A stretch of DNA of 64,000 bases from assembly GCF_026151205.1 (NCBI RefSeq), contig NC_087081.1:17840859-17904858 (forward strand), read 5' to 3'. The translations under genes were made by a program, and so were the position numbers. Shown one piece after another: positions 9,048 through 18,800 of this stretch (positions within the stretch are counted from its first letter, which is position 1; every line of letters starts with the position of its first letter). A model generated the notes under the pieces. That model searched no databases. It was given only the letters and a program-made list of their open reading frames with translations, and was not told where the DNA came from. The DNA comes from Bolinopsis microptera (taxonomy: Eukaryota > Ctenophora > Tentaculata > Lobata > Bolinopsidae).

Positions 9048-11066
9048 ATGATCTTGTTTTCCGTGAATATGGTATTAAAGAAAGACACCAACACCAAGAC
9101 CGCAGCAACCCCCAACCGTACAGCAAAGGATATAGCAAAGGACCCAGCCAAAAAGGCCCCGAAGAAAGCCACCAAATCAGGAGAAACCTCGAAACCGGAC
9201 ATCAGGTATGATAAATGTCCCTGTGGAACTAGTGATAAAACCTCATGGATTATTGATTGTACCTCTTGCCCTCAAACCTGGCACAGCAATTGTTGTAATC
9301 TAAAAGGTATTTCCGAACAGTTTGTTACACAGATAGAGGATTGGCTCTGTCCGCTTTGTTTCAGTGCCCCTGGCGTGACCATCCGTAACAACCAACAGAT
9401 CGAGACTTTACTTCTCAATATGTCTAATCTGAGGAATAAAAACATTGATCTTGAAGAAACTGTCATGAAAATGGAGGAGAAACTAACTTCGCTGATATCC
9501 AACACAAACGATCTCGGAGCTACCACCAAGACCATTTCTGAGAGAATACTCAAGCTAGGAGACATTGAGCTACATATTCAACATCGGACCCTCCAAGAAG
9601 GTCAGGTTGATGAGAAACTTAAAACTATGAAAAATCAGATCACTGAGCTTCAGTCTAGTATGGATGACCTTAAGAAATCAACTGCCTCCTCAAGCAGCCC
9701 TCAAATCACCCAAGCACCATCAAGCTCTCAGCCCTGGGTCCATCCTAGTCGTGTCACACCACCCACCCACCCACTCACCCACCCACCCACAGTTGTCCCT
9801 GAACCCACAACTACCATAGAGCACAATCAGAAAAGCTTCACCGACCTCAAACTAGAATTCATCAATGAAGATACAGCCTCAAATATCACCACATCACTAG
9901 AGTCATTGTCATTTGTGTCTGAATCAGGCCGCTCAACTGTTGCATTCGGAGCTCCTTACACGTATACAGGTTCCAAATCTGGTGCCGATGCAACCCCAAT
10001 CCCCCTGGTGCTTCAGCCGATACTGGAGAAAATCAATGTCCTACAAAAGGAATTATTCTACGAACAGCACCCCACCTTCAAGTCACATCCTGAGAGGCAT
10101 CCTTCACCTCCTGTCATCAATTCATGTCTCATAAATAGGTACGAAGGCCCTAATAGTTCACTTCCCAGCCACTCAGACGACGAGCCCACTATAGATGTCG
10201 AATCATCCATTTTCACACTGTCCCTCGGCCAAGAATGCTCCATCCAGTTCCTTGACAAAAAGTCTGGTGTCAAGTCTGACCTAACATCCACCCACCGATC
10301 ACTCTATCATATGACAAGAAAATCACAAGACTTTTTCACTCATTCAATTCCAGAAGGTAACGTCACCCAGGACATCAGATATAGCCTCACGTTCAGATCA
10401 GTTAACTGGAAGAACAAAAACTCTACAATCTTGATAGGAGATTCAAATACAGGAATGCTCAAGTTTGGGACTAATAAACGTAATACATTTGGTGAACTCA
10501 TGCCTGGCCTTAAAGAATGGGCGCCTATAATCAACAACATTGACCCTTACAGCTGTCAATCCTACAGCAATGTTGTTATCATGTGCGGGATAAATGATAT
10601 AAAGCAACCTCAAAGTAACGTCAGAAGTGTATGTAGTTCGCTGTTAACAAAAATAAAAGAAATTAAGCTGCTGAACCCTAAATGTTTTGTTTATGTTTGC
10701 CCGCTGCTTCCTACTAAAATTGCTGATTTGAATAGAAAAGTTAACTTGTTTAATGAACTGCTGACGAACGGTCTTACATCTATGAGTTCTGGTGTTCAGA
10801 GTGTGCAAGGTTTTAATGGCTTTGCTGATCATTATGGCATGTTGGTCCATCAATTGTCCAAGACAGTTGATCGACAAAACAGGCCTGACACGCTTCACCT
10901 TAACGAACTAGGTGCTAGGGTCCTTGCTGGCCTAATTAAACAAACCATATTTTCCAGGCTCCACCGAGGAGTTGATAAACGAAGAGGACCGACTAGCAGA
11001 GTTGACGGGAGACCCTTCAGTTCAGTTGCCAGAGGAGGAGGCGGGTACAGTTACCAGGTATGGTAA
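9048..11066 (+). CDS. CR1-type LINE ORF1: PHD finger, coiled coil, SGNH esterase
   Basis: 672 residues, open throughout. A basic N-terminus is followed by a PHD-type zinc finger at residues 57-103 (C57, C59, C71, C74, H79, C82, C100, C103). A leucine/glutamate-rich stretch at about 118-215 looks like a coiled coil, then comes a Ser/Pro/Thr-rich linker. The C-terminal part is an SGNH/GDSL-like hydrolase: GDSN at 464-467, CGIND with N516 and D517, and D614 and H617 in PDTLH. PHD plus esterase in ORF1 is known from CR1-clade LINEs, where ORF1p binds nucleic acid. The first ATG is 9048; the ATG at 9069 is equally possible. The stop overlaps the start of ORF2. Confidence 0.85.
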   Translation: MILFSVNMVLKKDTNTKTAATPNRTAKDIAKDPAKKAPKKATKSGETSKPDIRYDKCPCGTSDKTSWIIDCTSCPQTWHSNCCNLKGISEQFVTQIEDWLCPLCFSAPGVTIRNNQQIETLLLNMSNLRNKNIDLEETVMKMEEKLTSLISNTNDLGATTKTISERILKLGDIELHIQHRTLQEGQVDEKLKTMKNQITELQSSMDDLKKSTASSSSPQITQAPSSSQPWVHPSRVTPPTHPLTHPPTVVPEPTTTIEHNQKSFTDLKLEFINEDTASNITTSLESLSFVSESGRSTVAFGAPYTYTGSKSGADATPIPLVLQPILEKINVLQKELFYEQHPTFKSHPERHPSPPVINSCLINRYEGPNSSLPSHSDDEPTIDVESSIFTLSLGQECSIQFLDKKSGVKSDLTSTHRSLYHMTRKSQDFFTHSIPEGNVTQDIRYSLTFRSVNWKNKNSTILIGDSNTGMLKFGTNKRNTFGELMPGLKEWAPIINNIDPYSCQSYSNVVIMCGINDIKQPQSNVRSVCSSLLTKIKEIKLLNPKCFVYVCPLLPTKIADLNRKVNLFNELLTNGLTSMSSGVQSVQGFNGFADHYGMLVHQLSKTVDRQNRPDTLHLNELGARVLAGLIKQTIFSRLHRGVDKRRGPTSRVDGRPFSSVARGGGGYSYQVW

Positions 11067-14000
11067 CTTTCTCAAATAAGGAAAAATGCAGTCACTGCCT
11101 TAAGAGCTTATGTTTAGGTCAAAAATTTGTTGAATGTTTTAAATGTAATTGCATTATACATGAAAAATGTTTCAAAAACTCTGAAGCAACCGTGATCAAC
11201 TCAAATTACTTTTGTAGTCAGTGCAAAGCGCTAATCCTTAAACAGTACAACCCGTTTAAAGATATGATTAGTAAGTCGGATAACAATAACAACGACCCCT
11301 TGATTCTGAAAATGTCACAAGTTCTAGAATATTGTAAGCCTTACTCCACCAACAAATTTAATAACGAACTTAGTGCCGATCTTCATAAAAATGGTGGCTC
11401 TTTCTTCCTGAATATCGACGGCAATAAAAGCAACTTCGACCATCTCATATCTGAATTAGAGTGCCTCAAACACAATTTCCCTATCATAGGCCTTGCCGAA
11501 ACCAATATTAGCCCAGAAGAGAGTTCCGTTTACCCTATTAATGGATTCAATAGTTTCTACCAGACTACAATGCATAACAAATCGAAAGGAACGGGCGTTG
11601 CAGTTTATGTTCACAATGCTTTTAATGCAGTCGTTAATGTAGATGTATCAAACGTCACCAGTAATTTAGAAAGCCTCTTTGTGACTATTCATCAAGAATC
11701 TAAAACTATAAACGTAGGAGTAATCTATAGACCCCCTAGTGGAGACATTGACGAGTTTCTCGCTGAGCTACAAGTAATTATGGGTAAACTCCCAAAGTTA
11801 AATGTACATGTAATGGGTGATTTTAATATTAACCTCCATAACGGCAATAGAAGATGCACACAAGAATTAGAAAACATAATGCTCGGATTAGGGTACTCAC
11901 CAACGATATCTATTCAAACACACGAAAAGCCTGGATGTAAACCATCCTGTATTGATAATATTTTCACTAATGAAATCGAAAGCACGTTGTTTACAGGAAC
12001 GTTGCAACTCAATGTTTCTCACCACCATGCCATCTTTCAAATCAATAGTTGTCTTAATTTTGTAGCTGATGAACCTAAACTTAAACACGCACAATATTAC
12101 GACTATAGCACCTCAAATGTAGACGCCTTTCTCACATCAATTGATAATGAACTACATACCAATCCTCCTGAAAACTTCAGTAGTTTCTGCACTACTTTTC
12201 AGAAGCACCTAGACGAGGCATTCAAACTTGACAAACCGAAATTATCTAAACGTAACGCTTTGAACAACCCATGGATTACTATTGGTATTGTTACCTCAAT
12301 TCGAACGAAAGACTCGCTCTATGATTTGTGGAAAAAGTCTCAGAAGAAAAAATGTTTATTGCTAACTAATAATAATAATATTAAACGCGAGGAGTGTAAT
12401 TGCCTCACTTGTATGAATATAGCAAAAAGATACCTTGAATATAAGGATTACAGGAAGCATCTCAAGGTACTTATTGACCGTGTCAAGAAGAATCATTATG
12501 CAGGTAAATTAACTGACTGCTCTGGTGATAGTAAGAAAACGTGGGAAATCATAAACACTATTCGTGGAAAATCCAGGCGTGAAATAAAGCCATGTTTTAT
12601 CCTTAACGATCAAAAAATAATAAATCGTAGGATGATTGCTAATGAATTCAATAAATATTTTCAGTCGATTGCATCCAAACTAAATGAAAATTATTCTGAA
12701 GATTATATAACCCTGGATGCAATTCCCTCATTCTCAAACTTCTTACCTAAAACCTGTGAGTCAAGTATATATCTAAGTGATTGTACACAGTATGAAATTA
12801 TAGATATTATTAATGAGTTCACAAATGGTAAATCTAGTGACATTCCAATTCACGTTATAAAAAAGTCTGCTAGAATAATATCTCCCTTTTTAGCCAAGCA
12901 CTTTAACCATTGCATGCAACAGGGGATATTCCCAGATGAACTTAAATTAGGAAAGATAAGTCCCATCTATAAAAAAGATAATCAGGAACTATTTGAAAAC
13001 TATAGGCCAATATCAACCTTACCAGTATTTGGAAAAATTTTAGAGAAACTTATTTATAAACGTATGTACAGCTTCCTAATTGCTAAAAGAATCATTTATG
13101 AGAACCAATTTGGATTTAGAAAGGGTCACTCAACAAGCCACGCACTGAACTTATCTGTTAGCCATATCGAATCACACTTAAAAGACAGGAAACACGTTCT
13201 TGGCATTTTCATTGATTTAAGTAAGGCTTTCGACACGATATCTCACGAGAAGCTTTTATTCAAATTAAATAATTACGGAATTAGGGGCAACGCACTGAAT
13301 TTGATAAAAAGTTACCTGTCAAACCGGAGCCAATATGTTCACGTCTTAAATGAAAACTCCGATAAACTTCATGTTGAGTGGGGAGTTCCCCAAGGCTCTG
13401 TTCTTGGTCCCTTACTATTCCTCCTGTATATAAATGACCTATGCAACGTATCTAATAAAGGCAAGTTTATCTTATTTGCTGACGACACTAACCTATTCGT
13501 TTCTGCAGACTCGAAAAAAGACGTTTATAATGTAGCTAACGATATTCTTTCGTCTATTTCTAGATACATGAAATGTAATCTACTACATATTAACGCTAAG
13601 AAGAGCTGTTATATGTATTTCTCCCCAAACAAACGTGTAAATGAATCGTCTACATGCAGTACACCCGATGATTTAAATCTCTCCATAGACGGCTCCATAA
13701 TAATACGTGTTAAAACAACTAAGTTTCTAGGTGTGCTGATTGATGATAAACTGAACTGGAAACCTCACATCGAATCACTAAATAAGAAACTAAGAAGTGC
13801 TTGTGGACGTATTTACCGCATAAAAAACTGTCTACCTATAAAACTGCACAAGCAGATATACCACACACTATTTGAATCACACCTTACGTTCGCCATCTCA
13901 GTATGGGGTGGTGTCTCTAACCAAGTTATCAACCCTGTATTCTTAACACAAAAGAGATGTATTAGAATAATTTTTGGAGATGCAAACTCATACCAAAACA

Positions 14001-14560
14001 AATTCAAAACATGTGCTCGTTCTAGACCTATTCAATGTAAAATACTGGGTAAATATGAGTCTAATGTTAATAACTCTGTTAATCCACGTATTAAACCATG
14101 TGCAAAGTGTGTCCGCTCTAAATCGGTAGTTCATAATAAACTTGTTAGACCCTTATGTTGTCAAAAACTAGGAGCTGAATTCTATTCCAAGGAATCAACC
14201 AAACCATTATTTAACAGTCATAAACTCCTTACTGTTCAAAATCTTTACAAACTTCGTACTATAACTGAACTTTTTAAAATAGTGAAATATAGGGTACCCA
14301 TATCTCTCTACTCTTTACTTAACATGTCTGAACTGAGGGATGATCGTCTAATACCACCAAAGCCAAGCCATAACTTTATTTATAAATCTTCTTGGCTTTG
14401 GAATCAATTCAAGGACTCCAATCCACAGAATAAACCTGACTTTGTGAACACATCCTGTAACTCAATCAAATCAAGGCTAAACCGATCTCTTCTAGATGCC
14501 CAAAGCAGGTTCGATAATGAGTGGCATAATGACAACTTTAACAGTTTTGGACCATGCTAG
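11060..14560 (+). CDS. CR1-type LINE ORF2: PHD finger, endonuclease, reverse transcriptase
   Basis: 1166 residues with no internal stop. Residues 10-55 form a C4HC3 PHD-like finger (C10, C13, C26, C29, H34, C37, C52, C55). An exonuclease-endonuclease-phosphatase domain follows, with E147 in GLAETN, YRPP near 223, GDFNIN (D254, N256), CIDNIF (D299) and SHHHAIF (320-326), where many relatives have SDH. The reverse transcriptase has NYRPIS, QFGFRKGHS, D719 and D725 in FIDLSKAFD, GVPQGSVLGP and FADD (D808, D809). The C-terminal region is complete. ATG at 11060 overlaps the ORF1 stop in ATGGTAA, which suits termination-reinitiation. Both ORFs are open, so the copy may be recent or active unless the endonuclease change matters. 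Confidence 0.9.
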   Translation: MVTFSNKEKCSHCLKSLCLGQKFVECFKCNCIIHEKCFKNSEATVINSNYFCSQCKALILKQYNPFKDMISKSDNNNNDPLILKMSQVLEYCKPYSTNKFNNELSADLHKNGGSFFLNIDGNKSNFDHLISELECLKHNFPIIGLAETNISPEESSVYPINGFNSFYQTTMHNKSKGTGVAVYVHNAFNAVVNVDVSNVTSNLESLFVTIHQESKTINVGVIYRPPSGDIDEFLAELQVIMGKLPKLNVHVMGDFNINLHNGNRRCTQELENIMLGLGYSPTISIQTHEKPGCKPSCIDNIFTNEIESTLFTGTLQLNVSHHHAIFQINSCLNFVADEPKLKHAQYYDYSTSNVDAFLTSIDNELHTNPPENFSSFCTTFQKHLDEAFKLDKPKLSKRNALNNPWITIGIVTSIRTKDSLYDLWKKSQKKKCLLLTNNNNIKREECNCLTCMNIAKRYLEYKDYRKHLKVLIDRVKKNHYAGKLTDCSGDSKKTWEIINTIRGKSRREIKPCFILNDQKIINRRMIANEFNKYFQSIASKLNENYSEDYITLDAIPSFSNFLPKTCESSIYLSDCTQYEIIDIINEFTNGKSSDIPIHVIKKSARIISPFLAKHFNHCMQQGIFPDELKLGKISPIYKKDNQELFENYRPISTLPVFGKILEKLIYKRMYSFLIAKRIIYENQFGFRKGHSTSHALNLSVSHIESHLKDRKHVLGIFIDLSKAFDTISHEKLLFKLNNYGIRGNALNLIKSYLSNRSQYVHVLNENSDKLHVEWGVPQGSVLGPLLFLLYINDLCNVSNKGKFILFADDTNLFVSADSKKDVYNVANDILSSISRYMKCNLLHINAKKSCYMYFSPNKRVNESSTCSTPDDLNLSIDGSIIIRVKTTKFLGVLIDDKLNWKPHIESLNKKLRSACGRIYRIKNCLPIKLHKQIYHTLFESHLTFAISVWGGVSNQVINPVFLTQKRCIRIIFGDANSYQNKFKTCARSRPIQCKILGKYESNVNNSVNPRIKPCAKCVRSKSVVHNKLVRPLCCQKLGAEFYSKESTKPLFNSHKLLTVQNLYKLRTITELFKIVKYRVPISLYSLLNMSELRDDRLIPPKPSHNFIYKSSWLWNQFKDSNPQNKPDFVNTSCNSIKSRLNRSLLDAQSRFDNEWHNDNFNSFGPC

Positions 14561-15496
14561 ATTATTGATAAAAACGTGGAATTTATGTAAACAAATACTT
14601 AATTACTTAAATATTGCCGTTTCTGTACGGCGCTATACGTAATATATGTTAAAAGCGCGCCGCAGCTACTCAAGACTTCAACATTTGCGCGGGTTTCTTA
14701 AGCGCGCACGAACGTTTATTCTTGGCCGTTAATCAGACCCATGACATAACGCTACAGATGGCAGTGACTGTAATTTTCTTCAACAATTACTGAATTATCC
14801 ATCCATAAAGTGATTTACAAAATGACATCTAAACCTCGTGTTTCGGTGTTCACTTAAACGGTACTTGGCGGCTGAACTGTGGTGTCTGACGTTTGCAGCT
14901 AGATCGGACTCTGCATGATATTGTATTAGCAAATTTGTATAGTGTATAATTGTTTAGTGTTTATAATACTCTGCAACCTGGTAGCACGGCTGACACAAAA
15001 ACAAAATGTTGGCCTGGCTTGTGCATAACCAAGTAAATAACACGCACTCCGATAAAAAGCCGTCTGGAGAAACTCCGCAAAATGTTCATTGTAGTCAACG
15101 GGCACAAAGAAGCACTACTAGCAATTGTGTCCTTTACCCTCCTACATAATTTGAACATTTTTGTGGCTAACTCATTGAACAACATCTGAATTAAAATGTG
15201 TCTAGTATTAAAAGATTCAGTAAGTAATTTTTCATGTACGCTGTACACTGTAGTTAGTAAATCAAATCAAACTTTTTCGATCAGCCGCGCGCTGAACCAG
15301 TGTTGCACTAGGTAAAAATTGTGTATATTTTGTTCATTTTTGAGTGTAAATTAATTTATTAATTTATCCCAAATTATTTTATTATAATATAACCACTTAT
15401 GTGAAATGGTTATTTTGACTTTAAATATTTGAACTAAATATGAATTGATTGTGGGTATAAAATAAAATTTGTTTTAAAAAATTTGTTTTAAAAAAG
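14561..15496. other. LINE 3' region of unknown extent, then unassigned sequence
   Basis: The 3' UTR of the CR1-type element must start here. A GCCGT...ACGGC hairpin occurs near 14620, but I cannot find a poly(A), a tail repeat or a target duplication that would mark the end. Beyond about 14800 the sequence is AT-rich and unassigned. Confidence 0.35.
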
Positions 15497-15822
15497 GATG
15501 TTTTTAGAAGGGCATCAATAACTGCTCTTGCTGACATAATAACAACAGAACGGCTGTGTTGGTTTGGACATGTCAGTAGAATGCCTGAAGATCGGCTGCC
15601 CAACTATCTACTTGAATTGAAACCCAAGCATGGGAAGAGATCAAGAGGCAGGCCTAGGAAGAGCTTAAATGATTATTTATTGAGGATGCTGAGCAGAGAT
15701 TGGATCGGAATGGACTCATGATTGATTGTATGAGAAGATTAGCTGCAGATCGAAAGGGATGGAGAAATGTTACCCGCCGAAGTTGTATAATACAAAGTAA
15801 TGACACAGTCGAAACAGACTAA
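15497..15822 (+). pseudogene. LINE C-terminal fragment with one frameshift
   Basis: Frame one (15497-15721) reads ERLCWFGHVSRMPEDRLP and GKRSRGRPRKSLNDYL, a very common pattern near the C-terminus of LINE reverse transcriptases. A frame change at about 15718 leads into a second frame (15721-15822) reading AADRKGWRNVTRRSC and ending at TAA, which is the usual continuation of the same domain. No catalytic domain is present. The fragment is dead. Confidence 0.7.
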
Positions 15823-15872
15823 TCCTTTTGGATGGAGATCTCGTCATGTAACATGTATGTAGATACATACCT

Positions 15873-15972
15873 ACACACTTCACATCATGCACCTTTTCAC
15901 CGTTGTAGTATTCCATGCTCATGTATCATGTTTAGTATATATATTTAGTCTTGTAGTAGTTTTAGGACTGTA
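15873..15972. repeat. Dispersed repeat, copy 1 of a pair
   Basis: About 100 bases starting CACACTTCACATCATGCACC and ending in AGTCTTGTAGTAGTTTTAGG; matches 16286-16384 in the same orientation with scattered differences. It may be part of a LINE 3' UTR, as copy 1 lies just after a LINE C-terminus. Confidence 0.6.
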
Positions 15973-16285
15973 GTAAGTGTAAAGTGTAAACCTAACATTA
16001 ACAAGAGAGATGAGTTAGAAACCATTAAACGTTTTTCAGTTACAAGTACATAATAACAGGGTGTAACATATTTTATACTTTACAGACAGGGGATCGTCTA
16101 CACATGTAGTGATATTCAGTGATATTTATAGGTTTTGTTTACTTTCTCAGTACAGGGACCACCTCTCACACACACACACTTCTGCCTTGCATTCGACACA
16201 CTAACCCTTAGCCTCAATCAAACCATATTTGGCTCCCACGTTTCGCACTTCTCATTGGTCAATACCATTCCCGCCATTTTTTCTC

Positions 16286-16384
16286 CACACACTTCACATC
16301 ATGCACCTGTTCCCCCTTGTAGCATTCCATGCTTATGTATCATGTGTAGTATATTTAGTCTTGTAGTAGTTTTAGGACTGTACA
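16286..16384. repeat. Dispersed repeat, copy 2 of a pair
   Basis: Second copy of the segment at 15873-15972. Immediately upstream, ATACCATTCCCGCCATTTT is also found near 7856, before another LINE C-terminal fragment, so a family of LINE remnants is a likely source. Confidence 0.6.
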
Positions 16385-17175
16385 GTAATTACTATAAAAG
16401 TTTGTCGTCGTATGAACTAATCAATTTTGTTATGAATTTTTGTTATGACTTTTTTTGTATCGCATTTTTGGATAAAGTTGATTGACAAATTTTAAAAAAT
16501 AAATTGATGTACACAAATTTTGCCTCAGATATATGTTTTTAACGTTTTTAATTTTTAAAAGAAATATTTTTAGATCATGAATACGATTTTGTAACATTGA
16601 AACGTTGAGTAAATTCCTTTCCTGATAAGAGCATTTTTCCTTGTCGCATCAAACAGGATCAATATAATTTTACACAGAATACATTGCAACCATGCGACTC
16701 ATAAAGGGATAAACAATACTCCAATCCGGATTTTACACTGCAGTATTCATTTATGAATTATGTTATGTTCGGTATTCATAGTACATGTCATAGTTTCATG
16801 GAATGAATAAATTAAAAGTTGAATTTTGGTCATTACATTTTGGCTAAATTTGTGCCAATGAAAAATTGTTGGAATTTTCACAAATCATGCAGTAGTTAAA
16901 CTTATTTACTAATCACTCCTAAAATTAGCGTTTTTGAGTATATGTTGTGCATGAGTCGGCCATTGCGAACAATTTGCTGACCTTTTGAAGTTTGACCTTT
17001 ACTTTTACTCAGTCCTCCTTCTCCTTCTTTTCTAAAGAAACAGTAATTATGAAAAATTGCCCTTTGGTAAGGCACAAATATGCTGCTGGCCAGGCCCATT
17101 AAGAGAGCTGCCCGATAAAGTAGATCATTCTCCAATTTTATTAGGTGTTTCTGGACACAAAGTGAGTCATCTCAC
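16385..17175. other. No feature supported
   Basis: AT-rich sequence without a defensible ORF, repeat or splice pattern. Confidence 0.3.
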
Positions 17176-17340
17176 TTCGAAAACCGAAAAAATATTTTCG
17201 GCTAATAATGATCAGGGTAGCATGAAACATGAACAAAAGTAGTTTCCAGAAAAACTAATAATGTCCCAAAAAACAAGTCCGTTGTCTCATAGAATCCTAA
17301 AAGGACAGGACATACACGGACATGTCACCCCCCCCCTGAG
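17176..17340. repeat. Composite dispersed repeat ending in a C tract
   Basis: The first 85 bases, centred on CCGAAAAAATATTTTCGG, recur at 26435-26518 and about 62702-62790, and inverted three times within 62990-63545. The second part (GTCCGTTGTCTCATAGAATC to the C tract) matches the right end of the element at 30462-32534. It looks like a remnant of a family of elements with G/C-tract ends. Confidence 0.55.
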
Positions 17341-17389
17341 TAGCAGTAGGATTTGTAACCTTGATTTGTGGGAAGAGACTGAGTAACAG

Positions 17390-17650
17390 TAGGTGTTGTA
17401 GTTTAGTACTTACTCTTCTACTATTCAATACACTTAAACTATTATAGTACCTACAATAGGTGTTGTAGTTTAGTACTTACTCTTCTACTATTCAATACAC
17501 TTAAACTATTATAGTACCTACAATAGGTGTTGTAGTTTAGTACTTACTCTTCTACTATTCAATACACTTAAACTATTATAGTACCTACAATACCTATATA
17601 TATTATTATAGTATCTACAGTACCTATATATATTATTATAGTATCTACAG
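17390..17650. repeat. Tandem repeats, 67 bp x 3 then 30 bp x 2
   Basis: Three nearly identical 67-bp units start at 17390, 17457 and 17524 (each begins TAGGTGTTGTAGTTTAG). Two 30-bp AT-rich units follow from 17591. Confidence 0.85.
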
Positions 17651-17655
17651 TACCT

Positions 17656-18800
17656 AAGCTATGTATTATAGTACTGTATTGGATATTGATAATATTCACT
17701 GATAATTGATAATACCTACAGTAAAACTCCGATTTACCACAAAGGCGTTATTAGTGTTGTGCTAGTGTTGGAATTCCCCAATCGAATCAAACGAATGGAA
17801 CCGGAACCTATATTTCAAACTACACGAGAAAACCTTATTCAATTTCCTCCTGCTCTGATATTTCGTTTATTTTGATCCTCGTATACGTTTATTTACTTTC
17901 TTATTTCTCGTGTCTATATAATGCTCCTACATTCACGTGCAATATTTAAACAGTGATGTCATGCTTGACACTTTCTGAATGTTTCTTAGATAATATGCTT
18001 GATCATATGATAAGTATGCTTGACAATTATTGAGTGTTCCACAGTTCGAGAACGTTTTCCACGTCACGATGACGTTTGTAGTTGTGGTGAACATTATTGT
18101 CAATATCATGCAATAAAAACTTCACAGTAACATGACAGTAACATGATTACTTTAGTCGGACCTATTCGGGAGTTCTGGTGAACTAAATTGTAAATTGTAA
18201 CGACGTCACGTGGTCAACCATTTCAGGTTAACTACATAGCATTCATGGAACATATGTTTGGAATGCACTCGTTTGCAATTAGAAAATTTCGACGGGGAAA
18301 TTACGATGCTTGACTGCAGTTGAGTGTCTAAATAGACACTGAGTGTTTTTGTTAATAAAAATATTATTAATTCCCCCCCCCCCCCCTCCCCCATAATATT
18401 ACCGACTAAAGTATTAAACATCTTTCAGATACTGATCATATCTGTTCATCAGTCAGGTTGGCGGCAGCTTCAATGCAGTCATGGTTTATATGGCTCGTGA
18501 GGCAAAACGACAATCAGAATACGTTTTTCCTCGATACTTGATCGTCTCCAGTAGCGCTATCACATCAACAATGATTAAAATTGACCTTGGACCCCCCCCC
18601 ACCCCTCTAGCTCTCTGGCTTTAAGTTATACCAATGATAATCATATTTTGAAAATTAACAATGTAACTTTAATCTAAGTATGGCTATGATGTTAGAAAAC
18701 TACCACTCATCTCTGAAAAATCATGGAGCAATGAATAAAAGACAGGTGAATAAATTGTTATGTTGATATTATATTAATCAATGATATGTCAACTAATCAG
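17656..18800. other. No gene supported
   Basis: AT-rich sequence with C tracts near 18376 and 18590. An open frame at about 18453-18580 is flanked by a possible acceptor but has no convincing donor, so I do not call it an exon. This is probably intergenic or an early intron of the gene that follows. Confidence 0.3.

Noticed and set aside
18448-18590. Possible exon reading VGGSFNAVMVYMAREAKRQS
   Set aside because: An acceptor-like TCAGTCAG precedes it, but no good donor follows and phase cannot be tested against exon A.
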